Shown: piece after piece, positions 39,554-49,787 of the stretch
How positions within the stretch are numbered: the first letter of the stretch is position 1
Layout: every line of letters starts with the position of its first letter
Source: Trichomonas vaginalis G3
Lineage: Eukaryota > Parabasalia > Trichomonadida > Trichomonadidae
Direction of reading: 5' to 3'
DNA length: 64,000 bases
Assembly: GCF_026262505.1 (NCBI RefSeq)
Contig: NC_067204.1
Location: 8,527,797-8,591,796, forward strand
Made by a program: the position numbers and the translations under genes
The notes under the pieces: model-generated
What the model was told of the DNA's origin: nothing
What the model saw: the letters and a program-made list of their open reading frames with translations, nothing else
Database searches by the model: none

Positions 39554-40780
39554 TTATTTAGAAATAGGATTTTGGAGAAATTCAAGTTCAAGAATTCCAG
39601 GACGTGCCCTTATCTTCCTTGGATCAAGAAGGAAGATACTCTGTTGTTCTGTGAACGATTTCTTTTGTTCTTTCTTTTCTTCGCCTTTTTCTGCTTTGCG
39701 ACTTAATCCAACGAAAAGAGCCGCATCAGTAAGGATCGAATAGAATGGTAATGGCTGCATTAAGTCGACTTGCTTGCCTGTATCGACAATTTCTTGGATA
39801 TTAATCGTATGAACGGAAATTGGAGTTTTTCCGACATCTGGAGTTGATCGTAATGCTGCATCGAGTCTCTGCGCTCTCGGAATAATCCAATCGTATTTGT
39901 AATCGTAAGCGTAATTATTATCTGTCATAACTTTAGCGAAAAGTGCTCTAAATAGTGCATATGGAGGTCTCTCATCGAAAAGGAGCGAACGAACTTTCAT
40001 CATATATACGAGAAATTCGTTTGGTAAGTTTTCGCACAAAGTTTCGAGAGTTGTGTTGACTTTTGACTGTTGGATGAGTTCGTACTTCTCGTTATTACTG
40101 CAGGCCTCCATTCCTTGCCATGGAAGAGTACCATTTATCAATGAAATTAAAACATATCCGACAGATTCCAAATCATCGCGGCAGGATTGTTCTACACCGT
40201 AGTGAACATTAATGGAGACATAACGTGCTGTACCGGCAAGTCCTTTATCTTCAGAATAAGTGATATGAGCATGAGAAATTAAATCTCTGTATTTTTTGGC
40301 TAAGCCAAGATCAATAAGAAATAGTAAATTAGAATTCTTACCTACTCCGAAAACAAAATTATCTGGTTTGATATCTCTGTGAATAAATGATCTCTCATGT
40401 AAATATTCTAATCTTGAAAGCATTTGGATTCCACACATTATAGTGGTCTTCATTGAAAGAATTTTACCGCATTTTCTGAAATAATAGCCGAGTGAACAAC
40501 CTAATCTATCCATAGCCATGCCTCTCCAATTTTCTTCAGTCCAGAAATCGTAAACTCGAGGAATTGCATATGCACCGTCAAGAATTTGATATAGTCTGTG
40601 CTCATATTGAAGTTGTGGAGATGGAGATGTTGGTCGTTCAAGTTTTACAGCGAGCATTTTTCCTGATTCTAATTCTTGCACTTCATAAATAGCTCCAAAT
40701 GAACCAGCGCCGATTCTTTTTGTTACTTGATATTTTCCATTAATAATATCACCAATATCAGGTACAACAATATCAGACAT
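39554..40780 (-). CDS. Casein kinase 1-like protein kinase
   Basis: 408 residues. Kinase motifs: IGAGSFGAIYEV (23-34), Lys in AVKLE (46), HRDIKPDNF (catalytic D136), the CK1 signature GTARYVSINVHYGVEQSCRD and the SIN motif that replaces APE in CK1. The metal-binding loop reads IDLGLAKKY, DLG instead of the DFG usual in CK1; the Asp (157) is kept, so activity is expected. A 110-residue tail (EKGEEKKEQKKSFTEQQ) is probably disordered. The stop overlaps TAAA. CK1 kinases phosphorylate primed Ser/Thr in many pathways; the specific role is unknown. Confidence 0.92.
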   Translation of the reverse strand: MSDIVVPDIGDIINGKYQVTKRIGAGSFGAIYEVQELESGKMLAVKLERPTSPSPQLQYEHRLYQILDGAYAIPRVYDFWTEENWRGMAMDRLGCSLGYYFRKCGKILSMKTTIMCGIQMLSRLEYLHERSFIHRDIKPDNFVFGVGKNSNLLFLIDLGLAKKYRDLISHAHITYSEDKGLAGTARYVSINVHYGVEQSCRDDLESVGYVLISLINGTLPWQGMEACSNNEKYELIQQSKVNTTLETLCENLPNEFLVYMMKVRSLLFDERPPYALFRALFAKVMTDNNYAYDYKYDWIIPRAQRLDAALRSTPDVGKTPISVHTINIQEIVDTGKQVDLMQPLPFYSILTDAALFVGLSRKAEKGEEKKEQKKSFTEQQSIFLLDPRKIRARPGILELEFLQNPISK

Positions 40781-42130
40781 TTGGACTTTTGTTTATTACA
40801 ACGAGCTCCGTCACTTTTCGGGAAATAGTATTGAGGAATCCTTAAGGCGCATCAAACCATAATTCTATGAAATTATAATGCAGTTCAGGCAAATGAGTCA
40901 ATATTAAGTGGATTAAAGGTACATTCACTATTTTTGACAAAATTTTAAATTTTCATGGGGTTGTAAATCTTATAATAACTAGATGAATAAGGAATGAATC
41001 CCAGTATAATGTGCATCATTATATTAAACACTATATGTAAGGCTAATGATTCTATTAACACTTATGAAGATCTATAGTATTTGAGCAGATAAATTTGATA
41101 ATTTCCAAAACTCTTATATTTCAAAATTAAAGTGTGCGAATGCATTTAAATGAGAGCAAAAAGAGATTGATGCTGTTAAAACTGGGTGTTAATTTGCAAT
41201 TATTTCGCATCACAAGAATTACCCAGTAAATTCGGCTATCTTTCTTTGCAATTATTCTCCATTATACATATAATATAATGGTTAGGGTTTGAAGAAAAGT
41301 TACTAGAGAATTATTGACTTTTGAAATAATGCAGAATTTTACTTGAAGAAATCATTAATTTATGAGTTCCAAATTGCTAAGCATGACGAAGGATCATTAA
41401 ATTTGCTACAATTAAATACACTTATTGCAGAATTAAGATTTTTGAAATTAAAAGTTTGAAATATTGCCTTTTTGAATAAAAATTTGTAATAAACAGAAAT
41501 TCATCAAAAGTGACAACCCTCAATTTTTTGACATTTGTAAATTCTAAATTGAATGAGAAAAATGAAATAATACTAAGCATAATACAATATTCTAGATTTA
41601 ATTATAATTAGGAAAAGTTAGTTTTGAGAGTACTTTTCATAGGCATATAGAATGAAATCTTCTGAAAAATAATATCACATAAACTCATATTATTTTCTAA
41701 TATATAACTATTTTATATAAAAATCAAATTCAATGATCTTAAAAGCGAAGGATAAACCTCAAAATTTACGAATATAATGAGTGGGAATATAATGCTTATC
41801 TATCATAAAACCATATGAAATATCAATTTTTGCTTTACGCCTAATTTTTGACGCCATTAGCAAAAAATGTTAAATGTTAACACTCAGTCCATTTGAATAT
41901 GAAAAATAAAATTGACTTTGATTAAATGTTTTTATTTATCATGCAATTCTTCTTGCGACCAAAGATTTGAATAAAAGTTCAAAAAATAAGATAGCTTAAA
42001 AAATAATATACGGTAGTGTTTACTAATAGATGAATAGTATATAAATTCTATTAAAATGGATCTGATCCAAAAAATATATAAAATTTGATCATAAATAAAA
42101 TCGTTTTAAATTACTTCTTCATTTAAATTA

Positions 42131-43394
42131 CCCAGATTTGCTTTACTTTTACCACTCCCCATGTAATTTCTGGGGAAAACGATAATTCATTTTTTTTATG
42201 GATGAATAGATCGTTTTCCTAGAAAGGACCTCATATCTCTGGCTAAAAAGAGTGTCAGATCCTAAATAGATTATTGATCTAGTGTACAAATCCAATAAAA
42301 AGCCTATTTTTTTGGCTTTTTTGGTGCTCATTTTTTCGAAGATCTACATGAATATGGGGAAACCATCGGATTTTTTTGGTTAACCCACATCTTCATGTAG
42401 TCTGGACTATCTTTCCTCGAAGGACCTCTTTACGGGTGTAAAAACTCATAAAGTTCTCAAAAGATTCATTCTCGATCTCCATGCTGAAAGAATTTACAAT
42501 AAAAAAGAGATCTACGCATCAAACTACAGCCATAAATGAACTGAACCCCTAAAGCTCAGCTCTTAGTTTATCAAAAACGTCGAAATCCTTCTCATTGCAA
42601 TCAAATTTTCTCAATAACTCATAAGAAAAATCGAATTTTGATTAAGCCGATGTTATAGGTATCACAAATACTACAAACTTGAGCAATATCGAAATTGCCA
42701 GCAAAAGTTTGAAATTGCATTGCTCATATTTGTTTTGTAAACTAAAAATCTGCTTATATTATTCATTAATTTTTATATATTATTCATATACTTTAATAAA
42801 AACAATACTATTTCACCTTAAAAATGAATTTCATAAGTCAATATTATTTTTTGAAAATGTATCAATTTTCGATTAAAACAACATGAGAATAAAATTTACG
42901 CAAAATTATTTTAAAAAATGGTTTTAAAAATTTACAATTGATTAAGAATAAGATTGGAAGAAGTTTTGAAGTTTAATTTTAAGAAAAAAAATTCGGATAT
43001 TATTCATGGATCTAAGTAATCTGATATTTGAGTATCGGCACTATGCATAAAACATATATTTATAGTTTTTTTTGGATTTTTATGATTTTAAATATATTCA
43101 AATTTGGCAATCCAATAGATTTTTAAAAAATAGGTAAATAAAAATAGATTACATATGCAGCAGATTTAGAACATGAAACAAATCTTATAGTGACCCAAAA
43201 AAAATTCATGATCCAAAAAAGAAAAAAATTGGCTAAATGGGAATCAAACCTTGGCATAATGAATCATTATGTCGGATGTTTCCACTACACCGGCAGTTCG
43301 AAAAATACCCTTGGTGGTTCTATTTAATAGCTACTCCCAACGATAGGCGGTGTCCCCAGCTTTAGAGAGGTGGTAAAAGTAAAGCAAATCTGGG
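42131..43394. mobile_element. TA-flanked transposon, 1264 bp, 25-bp TIRs
   Basis: The 25-bp perfect TIRs begin CCCAGATTTGCTTTACTTTT and continue ACCAC. TA flanks both ends. Copy 1 of the fold-back element shows the empty site (TAATTGTTATAATTTAAATG at 14821), which proves the ends and the TA duplication. Length is typical of a full mariner (about 1.3 kb), but only short frames remain (for example 60 codons at 42149-42331), and no transposase motif could be read. It is decayed or non-autonomous. A tRNA-like A/B-box segment lies near its right end. Confidence 0.8.
43220..43298 (-). other. tRNA-like sequence inside a transposon
   Basis: On the minus strand, GGTGTAGTGGAAACATCC resembles a tRNA A-box/D-arm and GGTTTGATTCC matches the B-box at 10 of 11 positions. 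A CATAATGATTCATTATG stem-loop lies between them and a T-run follows. The acceptor and T-stems do not pair properly, so it is not a working tRNA gene. A tRNA-derived relic or SINE-like promoter is possible. Confidence 0.3.
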
Positions 43395-44003
43395 TATAAC
43401 AATTATTTTTGGTTTTATATTTTTTTGGATCAAATCCATTTTAATAGAATTTATATACTATTCATCTATTAGTAAACACTACCATATATTATTTTTTAAG
43501 CTATCTTATTTTTTGAAATTTTATTCAAATCTTTGGTCGCAAGAAGAATTGCATGATAAATAAAAACATTTAATCAAAGTCAATTTTATTTTTCATATTC
43601 AAATGGACTGAGTGTTAACATTTAACATTTTTTGCTAATGGCGTCAAAAATTAGGCGTAAAGCAAAAATTGATATTTCATATGGTTTTATGATAGATAAG
43701 CATTATATTCCCACTCATTATATTCGTAAATTTTGAGGTTTATCCTTCGCTTTTAAGATCATTGAATTTGATTTTTATATAAAATAGTTATATATTAGAA
43801 AATAATATGAGTTTATGTGATATTATTTTTCAGAAGATTTTGTGTTCTTCTTCAAAATTTTATTTTTTTATTAAAAAGAATCTTTACAAAATATACATTT
43901 ACTTTAATTAATATTTAAAAACGTGCTCTATCAAAAGTTCCAAAAATTCAATATTTTAGCTTTTCTGATGTGTCACTTTTGATGAATTTCTGTTTACAAC
44001 AAA

Positions 44004-45354
44004 ATTTAAATTTTATTATATAATCATGATAATATCGTATAGAAATTAAAAGAAAATATTTTAAACCATTCAAATATTTTGAATGTCTTATCAATTTAAA
44101 ATATTAAAAGATAGCTTGATTTTATCATCATTAGTTGTTATCAAAGTTTTCTTCTTTTGATGAACAACAGTAAATGATTTGTTAATTACTTGTCTTCCTT
44201 TTTCGCAGCAAACTCGAAAGTTATGATGATAATCTTGCTGTCAATTTTGAAACTCTCTGATTTACAAGTAAGCATTCCTTTGGAAAAGCAGTCCTATTCT
44301 GTTTTCAAGATATTTTAAAGCCTCCATTTCATACAATGCGCAGATCTATTCGAAATTGCAAGAACTCTCAAGAAAAATGCAGCAGCAAAGAAGATTCCAT
44401 AGTTTCTAGCATCAAAAATTTACAACCTTAATACAACAGTTAAAGAGAAGCTCGAAAAGAAAATATTTAACCATAAAGCTGGAAACCATTCGATATTACT
44501 ATTGGATCTAATAAAAAGTTAATTATAACATATTTAACATGCTATTTGTTGACTTTGTTCCATTATATTACCATATATCTTTTTGAAATCTAAAATATTT
44601 TTACGATTTTAACCATGTGTTGTTGAAACCATATATCAATCTTAGCTAAAGTATAGTTTATGAGTCTGTCATCATCTAACGTATGAATTTTCAAAAATGT
44701 CAAATATGTTCATTTTTTCTGTAGATTCAGCCATAATTTCACGTTGTTGTACTATTCAACTATTATTTAATATTTTTATCGATTTAAATATATGATGAGA
44801 TGCTTAGTTCTCCTGGAAATCGATTTTTAATCGCAATTTTAACTTTCCAAAAAAAATTCAAAAATAAAAATCCCTCTCAATTTTCTAAGTTTTATAACTC
44901 GCCAAATCTCTAGCCAAATTTTTTTGGCCCGTATAAATATTGTTAGGCACTATATAGGGGTGCTATTTATCCTATTTTCATCCCATTTTACTGTTATCGC
45001 CTAGTGAATGTACCTTTAGTGGATTATACATGATCTAAATTTAACAAATGTGAAAGTACAAAAATAATGAATGCATGCATAGATATAGTATGTGGGCAAA
45101 AAACAAGTTCTATATTGAAGCAATATGCTTAGGAAATAAAGAGCAACCTCGAAATATAACAAAAAATACTATTTTATATATAACCTTGTGACAAAATATG
45201 GTCATCATAATTACACTAATTGAAATTTGCATAAAACAAAATTTTGATGGTATTCGATAGCAATTGCATTCAAAATATAAATTAATACGTTTCGTCAATT
45301 TTTTAACCGATATAATATGCTATGATTTTATCAATAGATCTAGGTCAGGTGAGT
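44004..45354. other. Gene-free stretch before Polinton B
   Basis: Right flank of the nested elements, then host DNA up to the GC-rich hairpin at 45355. Nothing coding was recognised. Confidence 0.35.
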
Positions 45355-45387
45355 GGGGCTTCCAGGCGCGTTGCGCCCTCTAGCCCC
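45355..45387. repeat. GC-rich hairpin at the presumed Polinton B edge
   Basis: GGGGCT at 45355 pairs with AGCCCC at 45382, enclosing a second stem GGCGC-GTT-GCGCC (45365-45377). It is strikingly GC-rich for its surroundings and of the same type as the mini-hairpins elsewhere in the Polintons. Confidence 0.6.
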
Positions 45388-45428
45388 GAAGATGTTTAGT
45401 ATAAATGAAGTTTTTATTCGGAAAATTG

Positions 45429-45557
45429 TTAGTCTTCTGGTGTGAATTCGGAGGACTCTTCTTGGATAGAGTCTTGTATTTCCTCCTCCTCTTCTTCCTC
45501 CTCCATTGCTTCTGGGAAGAAGCCTTCTTCTGGGTCGAAAACATAGTTAGTATACAT
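45429..45557 (-). CDS. Short acidic Polinton reading frame
   Basis: 42 codons starting MYTNYVFDPEEGFFPEAMEE, with a run of eight Glu and an end of SSEFTPED. The frame also reads upstream with conserved codons (YGGTQCLRTHD), and the same upstream codons occur in copy A, where the sequence passes into the satellite after MYTN. A small virion or terminal protein is possible. Unknown. Confidence 0.4.
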   Translation of the reverse strand: MYTNYVFDPEEGFFPEAMEEEEEEEEIQDSIQEESSEFTPED

Positions 45558-45749
45558 ATCATGTGTACGGAGGCACTGCGTTCCACCATACCCATTATAT
45601 GTGAATTTGACACTTTATAAAACCGTTAACATATATTTTACAACACAAACGACAACACTAACTTAACATTAAATATTTACAAAGCCGCCAACCACTTCAC
45701 TTCACTAACGTTTTCACAAATGACTTCACTACTGTAAAAATAAACGTTC

Positions 45750-46070
45750 TCACTTACAAAAGTATTGCAGCGCTTCCCATTGCTGTGCTTCACATAACAG
45801 CTCATAATCTTCTGACTCACTTTCTTCTTCATATAGGTCAAAGTCACTGTCAAAATAAATGTTAGTAAGTTTTGACAAAGCTAATGAAACACGTTTACCG
45901 TTTGTATCTATTGCTTTTATATATCTCCCATTATGTTTGTAGTCATAAACGCTCAAACTAACTTTACCCTTTCTCCCTCGTATCTGATAGAATGTATTTT
46001 CACGAGGAACGAAGAACAAATTCTTGAACTCATGACCGTTGTAGTTTGTTATCTCAATAGTTTTCGTCAT
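45750..46070 (-). CDS. Copy B of the acidic-tail small protein
   Basis: 106 residues, the counterpart of 8315-8641. The first 44 residues are identical; the central loop (DYKHNGRYIKAIDTNG) and the acidic run (DLYEEESESEDYE) differ from copy A more than the flanking sequence does. The upstream leader has a TAAAATAAAAAATAAAATAA-type run. Confidence 0.5.
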   Translation of the reverse strand: MTKTIEITNYNGHEFKNLFFVPRENTFYQIRGRKGKVSLSVYDYKHNGRYIKAIDTNGKRVSLALSKLTNIYFDSDFDLYEEESESEDYELLCEAQQWEALQYFCK

Positions 46071-46171
46071 TTATATAAAAATAAAATAAAAAATAAAATA
46101 AAAAATAAAATAAAAAAATAAATGATATCACCACTCCCACACGTATGAAAACATAGCGCAAAAATAAATTT

Positions 46172-46218
46172 AGGTGAAGCGGTGAGATCTCACCTCTTTT
46201 TTCACCTGTTTTTTCACC
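46172..46218. promoter_or_regulatory. GAGGTGA/TCACCT inverted module, copy 2
   Basis: AGGTGAAGCGGTGAGATCTC then ACCTC, T-runs and TCACCTG/TCACC. It contains the perfect palindrome GGTGAGATCTCACC. It sits at the same place as the module at 8169 in copy A. Confidence 0.6.
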
Positions 46219-46227
46219 CTGTTGAAT

Positions 46228-46743
46228 TCATTGCTTTATAACTCTCTTCCTTGGTTTCTTTTTAGTTGCTTTCTTCACGTCTGTCTCCAACTTGACTGTC
46301 TTTCTTCTTCGGCCGTAATGATACCAGTTACTTCCACCAGTCAATGGGTTAAATGGTCTTTCGTAAGGGTTTCCATACATTCCATAGGGACCATACGGAA
46401 GAACTACTGGTGGAGGAAGAGTTCCATCGACTCTATTTAAATGCATTGTTTCACCTTTCATCTGGTCATTAAAGTCTTTTGCGTGTTTTGCAAACTCATC
46501 GTCCTTTCCTAAAGCATTTTCTGACTCAGTCGCAACCAAATTGGATGCTTTATTTATGAGCCCTATTTTATTTAATCTTAACTTCTTTGCAACCCAGCCT
46601 CCAATCTTCCCTTTATTTGCATCTAATGTCTTCGAAACCCTTCCTCCACTCATTTTATTTACTGCGTCATAAGCTCCAAATGCTTTTGCTCCAAATGCTA
46701 ATGCTTTTGTTCCCATTGCGCCTAAAGCTGCCCAAGCTACCAT
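46228..46743 (-). CDS. Copy B of the Gly/Ala plus basic-tail protein
   Basis: 171 residues, almost identical to 7647-8162 (a few substitutions such as ALGAYD to AFGAYD). The Gly/Ala N-terminus and Lys/Arg C-terminus are both kept, which argues that both ends matter for function. Confidence 0.55.
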   Translation of the reverse strand: MVAWAALGAMGTKALAFGAKAFGAYDAVNKMSGGRVSKTLDANKGKIGGWVAKKLRLNKIGLINKASNLVATESENALGKDDEFAKHAKDFNDQMKGETMHLNRVDGTLPPPVVLPYGPYGMYGNPYERPFNPLTGGSNWYHYGRRRKTVKLETDVKKATKKKPRKRVIKQ

Positions 46744-46968
46744 TTACACCATATTAAAATCATCTCTCTTCAATATTATCTCATAAAAGTTCTCGTTACT
46801 GGAGAAAGTCAATGAAACATAAGCGTTCTCACGGGCTTCGTCCTCACCGCTTTGCGGTCTATCTAACTTATTTCTTATATCATCTATACGCTTCAAAATG
46901 TCTGAACAATTGCTAACATCTTCTACAACAGTTATTTCATCATGAATGACCTTCAAGAACAAGCTCAT
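46744..46968 (-). CDS. Copy B of the small linker-position protein
   Basis: 74 residues, the counterpart of 7449-7646, with nine extra residues (LDRPQSGEDEARE region). The extra codons come from a GC-rich mini-hairpin insert at 46831-46860. The frame is kept. Confidence 0.5.
   Translation of the reverse strand: MSLFLKVIHDEITVVEDVSNCSDILKRIDDIRNKLDRPQSGEDEARENAYVSLTFSSNENFYEIILKRDDFNMV
46831..46860. repeat. GC-rich mini-hairpin insert absent from copy A
   Basis: ACGGGCTTCGTCCTCACCGC followed by TTTGCGGTCT. The stems ACCGC-TTT-GCGGT and GGGCTTCGTCC-like are of the same design as the other mini-hairpins. The matching place in copy A (about 7555) lacks it, a net difference of 27 bp, in frame. 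Confidence 0.7.
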
Positions 46969-47850
46969 TTAATATGCAATTAAAATCATCTCAATAATGA
47001 GTCCATCCTTTCCATCTTTAGGTAGCACAACATCTTTCATTGAAGAAGGTTCGACAAGTCTTATGTTAAACTTACTGACAAAGTTTGTTATACTATAATG
47101 CTTCGGTGGCGAATACATGTAGTTTGAAAGACATAATATAGATTCTTCAGCAAATTCACTTATACTGGATTTTATAACAATGTTCTCACGAGACCAAATA
47201 CCACCAATTGACAATCTTGTAAGCAATCCTGCTGAGCCTTCAACTGTAAACGTCGATGGTAACATTCCACGAAGGTCATCTATTGACATCGTTGAGTCAC
47301 TGTATTTAAATATTTTCTTAAAGCAATCGTCATTATCTAACCATGCAATAGCTTTGAAGTTTTCATTCGAATATACATCTGCTTCATTAAATGTAAATCC
47401 TGACTTCTTTGCAGAGATGACTTTAAAATCTATTGAGTTTGTTTCAAAATTATATACTATGGTAACTTCTGAAGGTAATGGATGCCCTTCCGCAGTCAGT
47501 TGTTCTCTCACTACCGTTTGAAGCTTTGTATTAAAAACTTTCATGTCATCTCCTGTGTCTAGGTTCACATACACAGCAACAGGAAAACTATCTTGCTTCT
47601 TTGTTTCATCATTATATCTCAAAACATTAAAGTTCTTCAATAATATTGTTCTTCCTGCTGGAATACTTCGAACCTGTCTGATTTCAATAGCTTTCTCACC
47701 TCCTACATACTCTACCCAGTGCCTTGGATATTCATAAGTATACTGACTTTCTTGAATTTTGGTTGGTTTCATCATAACGTGTTCATAGTATATCTTTATA
47801 CTCTTATCAGTTAGACTCGGTGCTATGTTCTGAATATTTCTGACTTGCAT
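46969..47850 (-). CDS. Copy B of the capsid-region protein
   Basis: 294 residues from the ATG at 47850, differing from the copy A protein (6567-7448) at about five residues, all conservative. It is whole. The start is 16 bp from the divergent ATPase start, as in copy A. Confidence 0.6.
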   Translation of the reverse strand: MQVRNIQNIAPSLTDKSIKIYYEHVMMKPTKIQESQYTYEYPRHWVEYVGGEKAIEIRQVRSIPAGRTILLKNFNVLRYNDETKKQDSFPVAVYVNLDTGDDMKVFNTKLQTVVREQLTAEGHPLPSEVTIVYNFETNSIDFKVISAKKSGFTFNEADVYSNENFKAIAWLDNDDCFKKIFKYSDSTMSIDDLRGMLPSTFTVEGSAGLLTRLSIGGIWSRENIVIKSSISEFAEESILCLSNYMYSPPKHYSITNFVSKFNIRLVEPSSMKDVVLPKDGKDGLIIEMILIAY

Positions 47851-47866
47851 TTTTAATGGAGATAAA

Positions 47867-48749
47867 ATGAAGCATTTAATACATGACGTAGATGAAGACA
47901 TGAATGAAACTACAGACAAACTTAACTCTTCTCTCATTCTTCCTTTCAGTAAGACTATGAGTTCTGTTCAAATGGCGTTTATTTCTATTGTGGAAAGATG
48001 GGTTCAGGTAAGACATTTAATTTAATTCGTCATATACTCATAACAGAGCGTTTAGGAAACGACTCTTACTATGACCAAATCATTATATCAGCAACTTCAG
48101 ACTCTATGGATTCAACAGCGAAAACATTTATGTCAAAAGTTCAAGCCTCTGTCGTTAAAGTTCCAGACAGTGAACTCATTGAATTTCTTCAACGTTACAT
48201 TCGACGTAAGAGGAAATATTATGCCATCGTTGAATTTATACAGTCAGGAATGCAAAAGACTTCTGAGGAGATGGAAAGAATTATTGAAAACACCACTTAC
48301 GTCAGTACTCAGGAGTTTACGATATGAAACGACTGACAAACTACATTCTATCAAAACTTTCAAAATACCCCTTCAAAAAATATCCTTCAAACTTGTTAGT
48401 TTGCGACGACTTCGCCGGAAAAGGTTTAGTGTCAAAACCAGACTCACCATTAGCTAATATCATTACTAAAGTCAGACATTACCATTTAACTGTAGCAATA
48501 CTTATGCAAACATGGAGGTTTTTAGCTTTAAACATAAAACGTCTCATAACTGACTTCGTTATCTTTCAAGGTTTCTCACGCTATGATATTGAACTCATTT
48601 GGAAACAGTCAGGTATAACATTACCTTTTGAAGAAATTTGGGAAGCATATAAGTCTCTCATCTCTCCTCGTTCATACCTTGAGATTCATATCATGACTAA
48701 TACCATTAAAGTCAAAAATATTCCATGGGAACGACCAACATTGTTTTAA
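47867..48749 (+). pseudogene. Copy B packaging ATPase, broken
   Basis: Counterpart of the ATPase at 5663-6550. The Walker A (GSGKT) and Walker B-region (LLVCDDFAGKG) parts are both recognisable, but the gene is broken (about two to three breaks). Similarity to copy A is otherwise very high, so the damage is recent. Confidence 0.75.
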
Positions 48750-49147
48750 AGTTTAACCTTCAATTGACTGATGGTAAACAAATTCCATGCATCTCTGTCG
48801 CCATTTCTGTTAATATTTTTGCTGTCATTCATATCATCCACTTCTCCATCCGTTAGCTTTTGAGGATATGTGTTAGAATAGCTGTTCTTAAATGAAGGCT
48901 TCTCTCCCTTGAGAGCATAAACTCTATAACTTTCTGCATACTTTATGTTTGAACCTCCTGAGCCATCATTGACATAAATTTTTATAGGCTTCCACCCTTT
49001 GTTCATGTTCCTGCTTCTTCCCTTAGCTCTTTTGTTCAGTAGTTCTACATCTTTATACACAGCTCCTGTCTCAGTGAATTCAACAATATTTTCATTCGTT
49101 AGCTTTACATTCAAACCCTTGTCGAGTGTATTGTTCATTTCATACAT
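48746..49147 (-). CDS. Copy B of the small basic-stretch protein
   Basis: 133 residues from the ATG at 49147 (MYEMNNTLDKGLNVKLTNEN). The C-terminal extension relative to copy A is MNDSKNINRNGDRDAWNLF. It is divergent from the next gene with a 25-bp gap. Unknown. Confidence 0.45.
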   Translation of the reverse strand: MYEMNNTLDKGLNVKLTNENIVEFTETGAVYKDVELLNKRAKGRSRNMNKGWKPIKIYVNDGSGGSNIKYAESYRVYALKGEKPSFKNSYSNTYPQKLTDGEVDDMNDSKNINRNGDRDAWNLFTISQLKVKL

Positions 49148-49172
49148 ATAAAAGGTTTTTATTCTATATGAA

Positions 49173-49787
49173 ATGAGAAGCAAATCCATCTTAGCTGGTG
49201 CCGTTAATGTTCCAATTGAACCAACATCAAATGTTGACTCACGAACGACAAACAATATTGTCATAAAGAACTATAGTTCAGAGTGTTTGAAAGAAAAAGA
49301 ACCAGAACTGAAATCCGTGAATTTAAACTCAGCTTCAAACGCTAACGCTACATCAGATGTTAAGTTAGAGTATCCACCACTGGACCAAATTCTTTCAAGA
49401 GAAGCCAACGACAATCCTTACATAAATGTTCAAACAAATCCTTCAGATAACGTAGACCATTACCTTCTTCAGTTATACCAAACAATTTTACTCAAAGACG
49501 ATAAGAAGCTTTTGACAAATCTTATAAGCAAGAACCAAATAATTTTAACAAAGGAGGACCTTGAAAATGTTATATCACGAATAACAGGGAAGCAATGTGT
49601 CATTGACTATCTCGACCCTGAAATCGAATGCTGTGGTCAAACGCCACCATTCATGAAAATAGGTAACATCCGCATCATTGAAACACCAGGAACTACAGGA
49701 GTTGAGTTTAAGTATAAATATTCGAATGAATATACAAAACTTTCAACAGAATATAAACTTTGCTTGAAATATGTTTTAGTAAATTAA
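49173..49787 (+). CDS. Copy B of the Asn/Ser-rich protein, long form
   Basis: 204 residues, counterpart of 4758-5240 with a C-terminal domain not read in copy A (YLDPEIECCGQTPPFMKIGN, YSNEYTKLSTEYKLC). The Cys-rich, beta-like end may be a folded domain. Unknown family. Confidence 0.5.
   Translation: MRSKSILAGAVNVPIEPTSNVDSRTTNNIVIKNYSSECLKEKEPELKSVNLNSASNANATSDVKLEYPPLDQILSREANDNPYINVQTNPSDNVDHYLLQLYQTILLKDDKKLLTNLISKNQIILTKEDLENVISRITGKQCVIDYLDPEIECCGQTPPFMKIGNIRIIETPGTTGVEFKYKYSNEYTKLSTEYKLCLKYVLVN

Larger units (their letters stand above)
41482..44003. mobile_element. Fold-back element, copy 2 (interrupted)
   Basis: The left arm (41482-42080) and right arm (43400-44003) are inverted copies that share their outermost sequence (GAATTTCTGTTTA and inverse) and over 400 bp of inner arm. 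Part of the right arm (about 43845-43970) does not match, as if replaced. The arms match copy 1 at 12.3-15.5 kb closely. The small central spacer is interrupted by the 1264-bp element. Non-coding. Confidence 0.75.
40916..45016. mobile_element. Outer TA-flanked element, 4101 bp with nested insertions
   Basis: AAGGTACATTCACTA at the left end and its exact inverse (TAGTGAATGTACCTT) at the right, with TA directly outside both. Between them lie the fold-back element copy 2 and, inside that, a further TA-flanked element. Without these insertions about 1.6 kb of non-coding AT-rich DNA remains. A Tc1/mariner-type non-autonomous element is the best reading. A chance 15-bp inverted match 4.1 kb apart is unlikely but possible, as no empty site is available here. 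Confidence 0.55.

Noticed and set aside
42149-42331. 60-codon frame as a mariner transposase
   Set aside because: No helix-turn-helix or DDD/DDE motif can be read in it.
43220-43298. Functional tRNA gene
   Set aside because: The A and B boxes are present but the acceptor and T-stems do not pair.
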